From: Chloracidobacterium sp. CP2_5A
Lineage (GTDB): Bacteria; Acidobacteriota; Blastocatellia; Chloracidobacteriales; Chloracidobacteriaceae
Length of the DNA: 64,000 nt
NCBI GenBank assembly: GCA_002254845.1
Contig: NKPT01000008.1
Span: forward strand, 22,895 to 86,894
Direction of reading: 5' to 3'
The notes under the pieces are model-generated. The model made no database searches and was not told the origin of the DNA. It worked only from the letters and a program-made list of their open reading frames with translations. Made by a program: the position numbers and the translations under genes. Below, piece after piece: positions 54,854 to 64,000 of the stretch; the stretch's first letter is position 1, and each line of letters opens with the position of its first letter.

Positions 54854-56062
54854 TCAGCGCGCCCCTTGTCCGGCGGCGCGGGCCGCCTCCGTCAGCGCGA
54901 CCGGGCGCGACAGGGGCTGGAAACGGCCGCCGTCGAGAAGGGCGTAGCGTTCGCCGCGCCACTCAATGGTTCTGCCCAGAAAGCCGCCCACCCACGACGC
55001 CCAACTGAGGCTGTCCTGTAGCGGGAGCAGCCACAGGCGCGCTTTCACGGCGCGGTCCCCAAGCCGCTTGGCCAGCGCAAGCGCCAGTCCGCCCCGCAGG
55101 AGCAGGGCCGCCGCGACGACAGCGAGACTGGCCGGCCAGGGCGCGACCGCGGCGAAGAGCAGCGCCCAGACCAGTCCATACGTCAAGCCTTGCCCGGGGT
55201 AGCCCGCTGGACGCGAAAAACGGCTACTCCGATTCCAGCGCAGACGGTGCTTGAAATTGGTCAGGAAACCGCGCGCCGTGGCGATATGTTCGACGGGCTG
55301 GGGTAACAGCAGCACCTTCCGCCCGGCGCGCGCCGTCCAGGCGCCGAGGATGAAGTCGTCGGCGAGGTAGTCGCGCATCGCCGCGAAACCGCCAATGGCG
55401 CTCAGACAGTCGCGACGGATGGCCATCGAAGGGCCAAGGGCGAACTTCATGCCTTCCAGCCGTTCGGCCACGATGACGCCAGCCATAAACTCCGTCGTCA
55501 TGCCGAGCGCCTCCAATCGCGACCACATATCGCCGCTCGCCACGCCGCGGTACGGGTGCGTCACCGCGCCAACGCTCGGGTCGGCGAAGGCGGCGGCGAC
55601 GCTGTCCAAATAGTTAGGCGGCACGCGGGTGTCGCTGTCCGTAATGACAAGAATGTCGTGGGCGGCGGCCTGCGCCATTTTTTCCAGACTAAACACCTTG
55701 GCGTTGGCGTAGGGCGGCTCGCCCGTGAAGAGCAACCGCGCGCGGACGCTGGGAAACCGCGCGCGCAGCCGCCAAACGACTTCCGCCGCCGGGTCGTCCG
55801 GCGTCCGCACGGCGAAAATCAGCTCGAAGCGCGGGTATTTCAGTTGGAAAAAGCTGCTCAGGCAGGTTTCCAGCTCGGTTTCCGCGCCGCGCAGCGGCTT
55901 GAGCAACGACATCGGCGGCCGCTGCTTCTTAGGCGGGCGTTTCAGGTTGACGCGGTGACGCGGAAATGTCGCCGCCGACCAGAGCGCCAGCGCTAGGTAC
56001 GCCAGGCCGCCAAGGGCGGCGACGCCGAGCGGAATTTGCAAGCTAAGCCACAAAAACGACAC
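54854..56062 (-). CDS. hpnI: Hopanoid glycosyltransferase HpnI (GT21/ceramide glucosyltransferase-like)
   Basis: About 402 residues from the GTG at 56062; a GTG at 56110 would add a hydrophilic stretch before the first membrane helix. It has GT2-superfamily motifs: [38 protein letters not shown] (metal DxD), [14 protein letters not shown] and [15 protein letters not shown], with an N-terminal and C-terminal membrane helices. HpnI adds N-acetylglucosamine to bacteriohopanetetrol. The next gene, divergent, is HpnG, which makes the pathway assignment likely. Confidence 0.83.
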   Translation of the reverse strand: MSFLWLSLQIPLGVAALGGLAYLALALWSAATFPRHRVNLKRPPKKQRPPMSLLKPLRGAETELETCLSSFFQLKYPRFELIFAVRTPDDPAAEVVWRLRARFPSVRARLLFTGEPPYANAKVFSLEKMAQAAAHDILVITDSDTRVPPNYLDSVAAAFADPSVGAVTHPYRGVASGDMWSRLEALGMTTEFMAGVIVAERLEGMKFALGPSMAIRRDCLSAIGGFAAMRDYLADDFILGAWTARAGRKVLLLPQPVEHIATARGFLTNFKHRLRWNRSSRFSRPAGYPGQGLTYGLVWALLFAAVAPWPASLAVVAAALLLRGGLALALAKRLGDRAVKARLWLLPLQDSLSWASWVGGFLGRTIEWRGERYALLDGGRFQPLSRPVALTEAARAAGQGAR

Positions 56063-56142
56063 GTTGAGTTTACCGCTGATGTTCCCGCCGCTATTCTCGC
56101 CGCGCGCCACAGCGCGAGGTTTTGGGTTATAGTCTCCGGCTT

Positions 56143-56901
56143 ATGTCCAAGCAAGCCCCGTTGTCCAAGCAAGCCCCGTCCCGCCCGCCTGACATCCTGT
56201 TTTTTGTCGCCACGCCCGGCGAGCGGCGAGCGGTTTGGGCGGTGTGTCGCGCAGCGTTCGCCCGCCTGACGCTGACGGGCGTCGGCCCCGTCAACGCGGC
56301 GCGGGCGGCGCGGGCGACGCTTGCCGCGCTGCCAGACGGCTGTCGCCCTCTGGTCGCCGTCGTGGGCCTGGGCGGGGCGCTGGCGCCGCCGCTGTCCGTC
56401 GGCGATGTCGTGCTGGGCCTGGGCGCGCTGGCGCTGGACGGCTCGCGTTATCCGGCTTGTCCGGCGGCGACGGCGCATCTGGCGGCGCGCCTGACGGCGG
56501 CCGGCGTGACAGCCCACCGGGCGGACCATCTGACCGCGGCTTATGTCGTATGCCGAGCGGCGGAAAAGCGCCGGCTCCACGCGCAAACCGGAGCCTGGGC
56601 GGTGGATATGGAAAGCCACGCCATTGCGCAGAGCGCCAGGCGACATGGGCTGCCACTGCTACTGCTGCGGGTCATCAGCGACGACGCCCGACACGATCTG
56701 CCTGATCTCAACGCCGGTTTCGACGCCGAGTATCGGGTGCGCCCATTGGGCATGGCGGGGCTGTTAGCGACACATCCCGTCGCGTCCGCCCGATTTTTGA
56801 GTAACCTCCGGCGGGCGCTGATGGAACTGCGCCGCGTCGCTCGCGTGGGTTTCGCCAACGACTCTGAATGCGCCCCCGATGCGCCCAGGCAAGCGACTTG
56901 A
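56143..56901 (+). CDS. hpnG: Hopanoid-associated phosphorylase HpnG
   Basis: 252 residues of the purine-nucleoside phosphorylase (PNP/UDP) superfamily. The active-site block is GAWAVDMESHAIAQSARRHGLPLLLLRVISDDARHDLPDLN (near 150), the hopanoid type of the MTA/SAH-nucleosidase-like pattern, and ILFFVATPGERRAVW opens the fold. HpnG removes adenine from adenosylhopane to make ribosylhopane in bacteriohopanetetrol synthesis. It is divergent from hpnI, 80 bases apart. The remaining hopanoid genes (squalene cyclase, hpnH) are not here. Confidence 0.85.
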   Translation: MSKQAPLSKQAPSRPPDILFFVATPGERRAVWAVCRAAFARLTLTGVGPVNAARAARATLAALPDGCRPLVAVVGLGGALAPPLSVGDVVLGLGALALDGSRYPACPAATAHLAARLTAAGVTAHRADHLTAAYVVCRAAEKRRLHAQTGAWAVDMESHAIAQSARRHGLPLLLLRVISDDARHDLPDLNAGFDAEYRVRPLGMAGLLATHPVASARFLSNLRRALMELRRVARVGFANDSECAPDAPRQAT

Positions 56902-56902
56902 T

Positions 56903-59434
56903 ATGAATATTGCACGCTTTTGCTTCATTGTTTTTGGGCTTAGCTGGCCAGCGCTTGGCGCGGCTTACGCCCAGCAAACGAGCGTTGTCGCCTTCACGGT
57001 CACGGACGCCGCCTCGCAGAAACCCTTGGCAGGCGCGACCATTACCTTGACGCCCAACGCGAGCGGCCCCGGCGCCCGCCCGCTCACGCGCGTGACCGAC
57101 GCCGCCGGCAAGGCGACCTTCACCGATGTGCTGGGCGGCGCGTACACCCTTAGGATCGAGGCGGCTAACTACGACGCCCTGACGGATGACAGCTATGTGG
57201 TTGAGCCAGGCGTTTTGGCCGAGCAACCGATTGGGCTCAGCCTCGCCGGCGGCGAAGTCGTTGAAGTGCGCGGCGACGCCGACCGACCATTGGTTGAGCA
57301 AGGCGCCGCCGCCGCCGGCCGGATTACCCCAGCGGAAGTGCGCATCCTGCCGGCGCGCGGGCGCGACATTCTCACGTCGTTTCCGCCTGTGCCGAATGTC
57401 ATCCGCTCCAACGACGGGCGGACCAGCATCAAGGGGGCGCGCGAGGATCAGAGCGTGGTGCTCGTCAACGGCAACATCAGCAACGACCCGGCGACCGGAT
57501 CGTTTCAAGTCGAGATTCCGCTGGAAGCGGTGCAGCAGTCCGAGGTGTTCACCAATCCCTATCTGCCGGAGTTCGGGAAGTTCACGGGCGGCGTGACGCG
57601 CATTGAGACCCGGCCCGGCACGAACAAGTGGTCATTCGGCGTCAACGACTTTTTTCCCGAGCCGCGCTTTCGGAGCGGGCAGTTGTTTGGGTTCGCCAAC
57701 GTTTCGCCGCGCGTCAGCCTGTCGGGGCCGATTGTCCGCGACAAGGCGTTTTTCGCGCAGGCGCTTGAAGTCATCGTGGACAAAGCCGTGGTGCGGGGAC
57801 TGCCGAACCCGGACAACGAAGTGCGCAAGTACTCCTTCCGCAGCTTCAGCCAATTCGACGTCTTTCTCACCGGACGCCAGACCTTGACCAGCACGGTCAA
57901 TGTCGCCCGCCGGCTGGTCCGCAACGTTGGCCTCGACTTTTTCAATCCCGTGCCAGTTTCGCCCAACCAGCGGACGCTCGATATCGCTGTCGCCGGGACG
58001 CACCGCTACGCCACGGATGCCGGCTCAGCCCTGGAGACGTATTTCAACTACAAGCGCATTGGCGTCGAGGTCTTCGGCAAGGGGGCGGAAACGATGGTCA
58101 TCACGCCGATCGGGCGGACAGGCAACTTTTTCACGGCGTTGGATCGGACGACAGAGCGTTACCAGCTTCAGTTTTCCAACACGCTGGCCGCGTTCGAGGC
58201 GCTGGGGCTGCACAGGATCAAGTTCGGCTTTGACGTCAACGCCATGCGTAATCGAGGGATGGTGTCGAGTCGTCCAGTGGAAATTCGGCGGGCGGACGGG
58301 ACGCTGTTTCAGCGCATCGCGTACGCCAATCGCGGCGACCTCAAGGCCGATAACATTGAAGTTTCGGGCTACGCGCAGGATCAGTGGCTGATTCGCCCGA
58401 GCCTGCAACTGGATTTTGGGTTGCGGATTGAGACGCAGCAGGCGGCGACGAGCATCAACCTCGTGCCGCGCGTGGCGCTTTCTTATGCGCCGGGCGGCAG
58501 CGACAATACGATAATTCGCGCCGGCTTTGGGCTGTTTTACGACAAGCTGCCGCTGAATGCGCTCGCCTTTCGGAGCCTGCCGCGCCAGGTGGTGACGACC
58601 TTCAACCGCGACGGCTCTGTGCGCGATCCGGCGCGAGCGTTCGCTCATGATCTGGCGCGCGACCCGGAAAACGATCCCGGCCGCGGCGGCGACTTTCGCG
58701 TGACCTACAATCGGACGTTTCGGGTTGAATTCGCTCAGCGCATGACCAAGCGCGTTCTGACCAAGCTGTCCTATCTGGACAGTCGGACATTCAATGACTT
58801 GTTTATTGAGCCGATTTTGCGGCCAACGGATGGGGTCATTCGCCTGTTCAACACGGGCCGGGCGACCTATCGAGCGTTCGAGGCGACGGCGGACATAAAG
58901 TTTTCCAGCTCGCACACGCTGACGGCGTCCTACGTGCGGAGCAAGGCGCGCGCGCAGCTCAACGACTTCATTTCGTACTTTGGGGATGTGCCGAACCCGG
59001 TGATTCGCCCTGACCAGTTTGGGAACGCGCCGATTGACGCGCCAAATCGGTTTTTCGCGCGGGGGGTGTTCGGGCTGCCGTGGCGGATCAAGCTGGCGCC
59101 GATTTTCGAGTGGCGGGATGGCTTCCCGTATAGCCTAACGGACGAGGAGCAGAGCTTCATCGGACAGCGAAACGCTGACGCCACGCGCTTCCCGCGCTTT
59201 ATGGCGCTGGACTTGGCGGTAACGAAAACCTTCGACATTCCCGACTGGCTCAAGCCGACGCTCTTCGGCAAGAAGCCGGATTTGCGCTCAGCGAGCTTTA
59301 CGGTGAGCGTTTTCAACGTCACCAATCACTTCAATCCGCGAAATATCTTTTCCAACACCGGCGCGCCGCAGTTCGGGACATTCTTCGCCGTCTATCGGCG
59401 CTTCTACCGGGTTGATTTCAATGTCAATTTTTAG
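56903..59434 (+). CDS. TonB-dependent receptor with N-terminal carboxypeptidase-regulatory domain
   Basis: 843 residues. The signal peptide (to AAYAQ) is followed by a CarboxypepD_reg domain (about 25-120: VVAFTVTDAASQKPLAGATI, LGGAYTLRIEA), a plug domain (RDILTSFPPVPNVIRSNDG, IKGAREDQSVVLVNG) and a long beta-barrel ending in Phe (VDFNVNF), typical for outer-membrane proteins. It imports or senses large substrates with TonB energy. Acidobacterial genomes carry many such receptors. Substrate unknown. It starts within a few bases of the hpnG stop, so they may share a transcript. Confidence 0.9.
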   Translation: MNIARFCFIVFGLSWPALGAAYAQQTSVVAFTVTDAASQKPLAGATITLTPNASGPGARPLTRVTDAAGKATFTDVLGGAYTLRIEAANYDALTDDSYVVEPGVLAEQPIGLSLAGGEVVEVRGDADRPLVEQGAAAAGRITPAEVRILPARGRDILTSFPPVPNVIRSNDGRTSIKGAREDQSVVLVNGNISNDPATGSFQVEIPLEAVQQSEVFTNPYLPEFGKFTGGVTRIETRPGTNKWSFGVNDFFPEPRFRSGQLFGFANVSPRVSLSGPIVRDKAFFAQALEVIVDKAVVRGLPNPDNEVRKYSFRSFSQFDVFLTGRQTLTSTVNVARRLVRNVGLDFFNPVPVSPNQRTLDIAVAGTHRYATDAGSALETYFNYKRIGVEVFGKGAETMVITPIGRTGNFFTALDRTTERYQLQFSNTLAAFEALGLHRIKFGFDVNAMRNRGMVSSRPVEIRRADGTLFQRIAYANRGDLKADNIEVSGYAQDQWLIRPSLQLDFGLRIETQQAATSINLVPRVALSYAPGGSDNTIIRAGFGLFYDKLPLNALAFRSLPRQVVTTFNRDGSVRDPARAFAHDLARDPENDPGRGGDFRVTYNRTFRVEFAQRMTKRVLTKLSYLDSRTFNDLFIEPILRPTDGVIRLFNTGRATYRAFEATADIKFSSSHTLTASYVRSKARAQLNDFISYFGDVPNPVIRPDQFGNAPIDAPNRFFARGVFGLPWRIKLAPIFEWRDGFPYSLTDEEQSFIGQRNADATRFPRFMALDLAVTKTFDIPDWLKPTLFGKKPDLRSASFTVSVFNVTNHFNPRNIFSNTGAPQFGTFFAVYRRFYRVDFNVNF

Positions 59435-59481
59435 CCTGCTTTTTGTAACGGCGCAATCGCTCCGCTTACGCGGAAAGCGGG

Positions 59482-60543
59482 CTAGCCTCTGAGCCGCGTA
59501 TCCCAAGCGCGCGCAATATCTTCAAAAATGTCTTGCAGAGACTTTGTAATTCCCCATTCGGGATAATCTTGCTTCATTCGGCGCAAATCGCTGTAGTAGC
59601 AGATATGATCGCCAGTGCGCGCCTGATCAATGTAGCTGTATCGCTGCGGCTTGCCGGTCAGAGCCTCTACCATCTGAAACGCTTCTAAAATCGAACACGA
59701 ATTTTCCTTTCCGCCACCCAGATTATAAACGGCGCCGACCTTCGGATTTTCATAAAAAGCGAACATCAAAGCGGCGACATCCTCCGCGTGAATGTTGTCG
59801 CGCACCTGCTTCCCCTTGTAGCCGTAAATTTTGTACTCCCGCTCTTCCAGATTGCACTTCACCAAGTAGCTCAAAAAGCCATGCAGCTCGACGCCCGCAT
59901 GATGCGGACCGGTCAAGCAGCCGCCGCGTAAACACGCGGTCGGCATCCCAAAATACCGCCCGTACTCTTGGACCAGCACGTCCGCCGCCACCTTTGACGC
60001 CCCAAACAGCGAGTGCAGCGTATGGTCAATTGGAAAGGTTTCCGGGATACCTTGCGCGTAGGTCGGGTCGGCGTAGTCCCACCGCGTTTCCAGCTCGACG
60101 AGCGGAATATGATTTGGCCCGTCGCCATAAACCTTGTTTGTGGACATGTGAATAAACGGCGACTCCGGGCACGCCTGTCGCGCCGCCTCCAGCAGATTGA
60201 GCGTGCCGACGGCGTTCACGTCAAAGTCGTCAAACGGCATTCGGGCGGCTAAGTCGTGCGACGGCTGCGCCGCCGCGTGAACAATGACTTTTGGCCGCAG
60301 CTCGCCGACCAGCCGGAGGATGCCGACGCGGTCGCGGATATCGAGTTCCTGATGGCGAAAGTTGTTGAGCGACGCTTCAAGCCGCCGCTGATTCCAGCGC
60401 GTGTCGCCGCCCGGCCCGAAGAACGCGGCGCGCTGGTTGTTGTCTATGCCGTGCACGACAAAGCCGCGCTGGTGGAAATACGTCACGACTTCCGAGCCGA
60501 TCAGCCCTGACGAGCCGGTCACTAGGCAAACTGGGGCGGACAC
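59482..60543 (-). CDS. NAD-dependent epimerase, CDP-paratose 2-epimerase-like SDR
   Basis: 353 residues, GTG start with SD GGAAGG. Features: [43 protein letters not shown] and [16 protein letters not shown]. The YxxxK position reads [12 protein letters not shown]: the catalytic Tyr is Phe but Lys is kept. Neighbours and the YKGKQVRDN block resemble the CDP-paratose (tyvelose) 2-epimerase group. With the rfbF/rfbG operon elsewhere in the window it may finish a CDP-dideoxysugar. The missing Tyr leaves the reaction open. Confidence 0.82.
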   Translation of the reverse strand: MSAPVCLVTGSSGLIGSEVVTYFHQRGFVVHGIDNNQRAAFFGPGGDTRWNQRRLEASLNNFRHQELDIRDRVGILRLVGELRPKVIVHAAAQPSHDLAARMPFDDFDVNAVGTLNLLEAARQACPESPFIHMSTNKVYGDGPNHIPLVELETRWDYADPTYAQGIPETFPIDHTLHSLFGASKVAADVLVQEYGRYFGMPTACLRGGCLTGPHHAGVELHGFLSYLVKCNLEEREYKIYGYKGKQVRDNIHAEDVAALMFAFYENPKVGAVYNLGGGKENSCSILEAFQMVEALTGKPQRYSYIDQARTGDHICYYSDLRRMKQDYPEWGITKSLQDIFEDIARAWDTRLRG

Positions 60544-60645
60544 GTGTACCTTCCTTTCAAGCCTTCCGCTCGGCTTTCGCTTAGTTGTTGAAACGTGTCG
60601 CTCACCTTATTGGTGGCAGCGCCTATTTTCAAATGAGAGCTGCCT

Positions 60646-61713
60646 ATGCGCATCCTCGTCACCGGCGTGTGCGGCTTTGTCGGAAGCGTCATCGCCCGCT
60701 CGCTCCGCGAGTCGCTTGCCGAGGCTGAAGTGGTCGGGCTGGATAACCTCGTCCGCTCCGGCAGCGAAATTAACCGCCGCCGGCTGCGCGAGGAAGGCTT
60801 TCGCGTTGTCCATGGCGACATCCGTTTGCCAAGCGATCTGGAGGACCTGCCGCGCTGCGACTGGATTGTGGACGCCGCGGCCAATCCCAGCGTCCTCGCC
60901 GGCGTGGACGGCAAAACCGGCGCCCGCCAGCTTGTGGAACACAACCTGGTCGGCACGCTCAACCTGCTGGAACTTGCCCGCCGCTGGAACGCCGGCTTCA
61001 TCTTGCTTAGCACAAGTCGAGTGTACAGCGTCGCCGCGCTGCGCGCCCTGCCGCTTGCGAGCTTGCCTCTGCGTTTCACGCCGGACCCGGCGGCTAAGAT
61101 TGCCGGCCTGACGGCCGAAGGCGTGACGGAGAGCTTTTCAACGACGCCCCCGCTGTCGCTTTACGGAAGCGCCAAGGTGGCGTCCGAAGCGCTGGCGCTT
61201 GAGTATGGCGCGACGTTCGGCTTTCCGGTCTTTGTCAACCGCTGCGGCGTGATGGCCGGGGCGGAGCAGTTCGGCAAGGCTGACCAAGGCATTGTGTCGT
61301 TTTGGATTCGCTCCTACGCGGCGCGCCGGCCGCTGCGTTACATTGGCTTCGACGGCAGCGGCCGCCAAGCGCGCGACTGCCTGCATCCAGCCGACTTGGC
61401 AACCTTGCTGGTCATTCAGATGCGCGCCGGGCAAGCCGCCGACCGGCCGCGCGTCGTGAACGTCGGCGGCGGTCTGGCAAGCAGCTTTTCGTTGGCGGAA
61501 CTGAGCGAATGGTGCGCCGACCGCTTCGGAGCGCATGAGGTCAGGGCCGACCTCGCGCCCCGCCCGTTCGATGTTGGGTGGCTCGTTCTCGATGCGACGC
61601 TAGCCCAGACGAGCTATGATTGGCGGCCGACGCAAACGCGCGAAGCCATTTTTACGGAGATTGCCGAACACGCCGCCCGCCATCCCGAATGGCTGCGCCT
61701 TTCGGAGGATTAG
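60646..61713 (+). CDS. NAD-dependent epimerase, CDP-paratose 2-epimerase-like SDR
   Basis: 355 residues, extended SDR with ILVTGVCGFVGSVIARSL, DNLVRSGSEINRRRLREEGFRVVHGDIR, ILLSTSRVYSVAAL, and a normal YxxxK (SLYGSAKVASEAL). The NLVRSGSEIN and VVHGDIR segments match CDP-paratose 2-epimerase (Tyv). It lies divergent from the other Tyv-like SDR and overlaps nothing. A GT2 gene follows after 8 bases. It may epimerise or reduce the CDP-sugar of this strain. Confidence 0.84.
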   Translation: MRILVTGVCGFVGSVIARSLRESLAEAEVVGLDNLVRSGSEINRRRLREEGFRVVHGDIRLPSDLEDLPRCDWIVDAAANPSVLAGVDGKTGARQLVEHNLVGTLNLLELARRWNAGFILLSTSRVYSVAALRALPLASLPLRFTPDPAAKIAGLTAEGVTESFSTTPPLSLYGSAKVASEALALEYGATFGFPVFVNRCGVMAGAEQFGKADQGIVSFWIRSYAARRPLRYIGFDGSGRQARDCLHPADLATLLVIQMRAGQAADRPRVVNVGGGLASSFSLAELSEWCADRFGAHEVRADLAPRPFDVGWLVLDATLAQTSYDWRPTQTREAIFTEIAEHAARHPEWLRLSED

Positions 61714-61721
61714 CGTCCATT

Positions 61722-62549
61722 ATGGCCGCCCTGCCTGCGCCCGACCCAACGCTTCCGCCGCTCAAGCTGCTGTCGGTCGTTATTCCGGCGCGGGATGAAG
61801 CCGGCTGCATTCGCTCTACGGTCGAGCATCTGCACGTTGAGCTTCGTCTCAATGGCATCCCGCATGAAATCATCGTCGTGGATGACGGCAGCCGCGATGC
61901 GACGTGGGATATCCTCCAGGCGGCCCGCGCCGACATTCCGCCGCTGCGTCCGGTGCAAAACCCCGGCGAGCGCGGCTTCGGACGCGCCATTACCTATGGC
62001 TTTGAGCACGTGGCCGGCGACGCGGTCGCGATCATGATGGCGGATGAGTCCGACGACTGCCGCGATGTCGTCCGTTACTGGCGCGAGCTCAACCGCGGCT
62101 ACGAGTGCGTTTTTGGCAGTCGCTTCATCAAGGGCGGCGGCACGATTGATTACCCGCCGGTCAAGTGGGTTCTCAACCGACTGGCGAACACCTTCCTGCG
62201 TTTGTTGTTTAACATTCGGCTCAACGATACGACCAACGCCTTCAAGGCCTACCGCCGCGAAGTCATCGAGGGCTGCCGGCCATTTCTATCGCCGCACTTC
62301 AATCTGACGGTCGAGCTGCCGCTCAAGGCGATTGTTCGGGGCTACAACTGGACGGTGATTCCCATCACATGGCGCAATCGGCGGACGGGCTTCGCCAAGC
62401 TCAAAATCAGGGAGATGGGCAGCCGGTACTTTTTTATTTGCTGCTACGTGTGGCTCGAAAAGTACTTCAGCCGCGGCGACTACCGGCGCAAGCCAGACCC
62501 GGTCGGCGCCCAAGCGCTAAGCGCGGAGACGGAAAAAGCCGTCCGCTAG
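61722..62549 (+). CDS. Glycosyltransferase family 2, dolichol-phosphate-sugar synthase type
   Basis: 275 residues with GGAGGA just upstream. It has the GT2 N-terminal VVIPARDEAGCI, the nucleotide-binding VVDDGSRDATWDIL and an Asp-rich MMADESDDCRDV. The last 60 residues have WRNRRTGFAKLKIREMGSRYFFICCYVWLEKYF, resembling DPM1-type sugar-lipid synthases. It likely builds a polyprenyl-phosphate sugar or transfers the deoxysugar to a lipid. It follows the SDR by 8 bases and its stop overlaps the next gene by 4 bases (convergent). Confidence 0.85.
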   Translation: MAALPAPDPTLPPLKLLSVVIPARDEAGCIRSTVEHLHVELRLNGIPHEIIVVDDGSRDATWDILQAARADIPPLRPVQNPGERGFGRAITYGFEHVAGDAVAIMMADESDDCRDVVRYWRELNRGYECVFGSRFIKGGGTIDYPPVKWVLNRLANTFLRLLFNIRLNDTTNAFKAYRREVIEGCRPFLSPHFNLTVELPLKAIVRGYNWTVIPITWRNRRTGFAKLKIREMGSRYFFICCYVWLEKYFSRGDYRRKPDPVGAQALSAETEKAVR

Positions 62550-64000
62550 GGCGCGGGCTTTGATCCCGCCTTATCGATGATCGCCCGGGCCTTTTCGACA
62601 ATTTCCTGCGTGGTGAACGGCTTGTAGAGCAGGTTATCCTCAAAGACGAAATGCTGTCCGGTGTCTTGCTTATCGGCGTAGCCTGAAATGAAGAGCAACG
62701 GCAGACTTGGGCACTGCTCCCTAATGACCGAAGCGAGCTTGATCCCATTGACGTTTGGCATCCGCACATCGCTGACCACGAGATCAAGCCGCCCAGCTTG
62801 CCGCTGGAAGAGAGTCAGCGCCTCCTGTCCATCGCGCGCCTCGATCACTGAAAAGCCGGCCGCAGTCAGCGCGACTGTCACGGCTTCGCGCACGTCGCGC
62901 TCATCCTCGACGAGGAGCACTCGGAGGGCGCGCTCGGACGGCTTGATGAGAGCCAACCGCGGGGAGCCGTGGCTCGCCGACTCGGAAGCCTTATCCGTCA
63001 TCGGCAGATAGATGTGAAAAACGGATCCTTTGCCGATTTCGCTTTCAACGCGCAGAAAGCCGCCAATGGAAGTCACGGTGCCGAACACGGTCGAAAGCCC
63101 CAGGCCAGTGCCCTTGCCTTGCTCTTTCGTTGTGAAAAACGGCTCGCACAAGCGGCTTATCGTTTCCGGCGGCAGGCCGGTGCCAGTATCGCGCACCGAG
63201 ACCCTCGCGACGCCCTGTCGCGCCAAAAGCGATACGAGATCGGCGTCGGAAGGCAGCCACGAGCCGCCGGATTCCGACGAGCCGTCCGTGACCACCGTCG
63301 TTTCAACCGTAATGACGCCGCCCTTTGGCATCGCGTCGCGCGCGTTGAGGAGCAGATTGAGGAAAACCTGCTCTAGCTCGTGCGGCACAGCGCAAACGGA
63401 AACGTCGCTGGCGGAAAGGTTCATCTTCAGCTCGATGTCTTCGCCGAGAAGCTTCTCCGACATGCTTTGCACAGCGCGCAGTGAATCTTGAAGCGGTAAG
63501 GAAATAGCCGCGCTAGTGTCGCTGGCGCGACTGTAAGCCATCAACTGCTTGATTAAATCGCGCCCGCGCTCCGCTGCGCGGCGAATCGCCAGCAGCCCCT
63601 TGCGCGAGCGGTCATCCGTCGCGCAGCGGTCGAGCTCGAGCGCGCTATAGCTTAGAATGACCGTCAGGAGATTGTTGAAGTTGTGCGCGATGCCCCCGGT
63701 CAGCCGCCCCAGCGACTCCAGCTTCTGCGACTGAAGGCGGAGCGCTTCGCGGCGCTCGATCTCGGCGGTTCGCTCGGCAAGCGCGCGCTCCAGGCTGGAG
63801 TGCGCGCTTTCCAGGCGCTGCTTGGCAATTTCGCGCTCGATGTTCGTTTGCCGGAGGCGCTCCAGCGTCTCGCCGAGCTTGGTCGCCATCGCCCAGAAAG
63901 CTTCCGTCAACTGAGCGATTTCAAGCGGCAACTGCTGGGCGTTTGGCAGTCGAGCGTCTTTCGCCTGATGCAAAAACTCCGGCGCGCAAGCGATGGCGCG
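62546..64000 (-). CDS. Hybrid histidine kinase with C-terminal receiver domain (5' end outside window)
   Basis: Partial; the frame is open to the window end. Visible residues: a helical linker, a coiled coil (ERLRQTNIEREIAKQRLESAHSS), the H-box SLGRLTGGIAHNFNNLLTVI with the phosphorylated His, an ATPase domain (N box LLNARDAMPKGG, G1 VRDTGTGLPP, G2 GKGTGLGLS), and a receiver domain near the end (VLLVEDERDVREAV, DLVVSDVRMPNVNG with the Asp, and KPFTTQEI). It senses an unknown signal and phosphorylates its own receiver, with a partner regulator needed. The sensor domain lies outside the window. It overlaps the GT2 gene by 4 bases. Confidence 0.92.
   Translation of the reverse strand, partial: RAIACAPEFLHQAKDARLPNAQQLPLEIAQLTEAFWAMATKLGETLERLRQTNIEREIAKQRLESAHSSLERALAERTAEIERREALRLQSQKLESLGRLTGGIAHNFNNLLTVILSYSALELDRCATDDRSRKGLLAIRRAAERGRDLIKQLMAYSRASDTSAAISLPLQDSLRAVQSMSEKLLGEDIELKMNLSASDVSVCAVPHELEQVFLNLLLNARDAMPKGGVITVETTVVTDGSSESGGSWLPSDADLVSLLARQGVARVSVRDTGTGLPPETISRLCEPFFTTKEQGKGTGLGLSTVFGTVTSIGGFLRVESEIGKGSVFHIYLPMTDKASESASHGSPRLALIKPSERALRVLLVEDERDVREAVTVALTAAGFSVIEARDGQEALTLFQRQAGRLDLVVSDVRMPNVNGIKLASVIREQCPSLPLLFISGYADKQDTGQHFVFEDNLLYKPFTTQEIVEKARAIIDKAGSKPAP

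Overview
The window is high-GC bacterial chromosome, densely coded, with most genes in short same-strand runs. A TonB-dependent receptor with an N-terminal carboxypeptidase-regulatory domain, hopanoid side-chain genes, PATAN/DUF4388 proteins and a Gram-negative envelope (lipoproteins, an OmpA protein, an RND-type adaptor) point to Acidobacteriota. A Chloracidobacterium/Blastocatellia-like member is my guess. No rRNA, tRNA, CRISPR array or insertion sequence was recognised.

Region by region. 1-4.6 kb: the end of an iron-dependent alcohol dehydrogenase, then a non-flagellar type III secretion core (SctQ, a FliO-like protein, SctR, SctS) converging on a SctJ lipoprotein. 4.6-13 kb: envelope and housekeeping genes (L,D-transpeptidase, low-molecular-weight phosphatase, WG-repeat protein, acyl-CoA ligase, inositol-phosphatase family, FHA-PATAN protein, TsaE). 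13-17.6 kb: OmpA/PKD-type outer-membrane protein, glutamate dehydrogenase, LarE. 17.7-22.1 kb: a tightly overlapping CDP-deoxysugar operon (cytidylyltransferase, 4,6-dehydratase, 3,5-epimerase-like, SDR, glycosyltransferase). 22.1-27.1 kb: a sigma-54 activator with a TPR sensor half, divergent from two secreted proteins of unknown function; the first has a near-consensus -24/-12 promoter. 27.5-38.5 kb: metabolic, repair and stress genes (aldolase-like, QueF, 3-hydroxyacyl-CoA dehydrogenase, LigA, HPF, class A serine hydrolase, HNH nuclease, Usp, aldo/keto reductase, Tat-type superoxide dismutase, flavodoxin-like protein). 39-43 kb: an RND-type adaptor without its pump, then a CopA-type ATPase.

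43.6-47 kb is the most interesting operon: peroxiredoxin, CysM, a JAMM peptidase (Mec) and a single protein joining a CysO-like ubiquitin fold, an E1/MoeB enzyme and a rhodanese. It appears to condense the actinobacterial CysO-Mec-CysM cysteine pathway, with the sulfur carrier locked in its own activating enzyme unless the neighbouring peptidase frees it. 47-52 kb: RNase Z and a 1,229-residue multidomain PATAN protein. 52-62.5 kb: surface glycosylation and lipid genes (ArnT-like transferase, HpnI, HpnG, two CDP-paratose-epimerase-like SDRs, GT2) with a low-GC orphan Dam methylase inserted and a TonB-dependent receptor. The window ends inside a hybrid histidine kinase.
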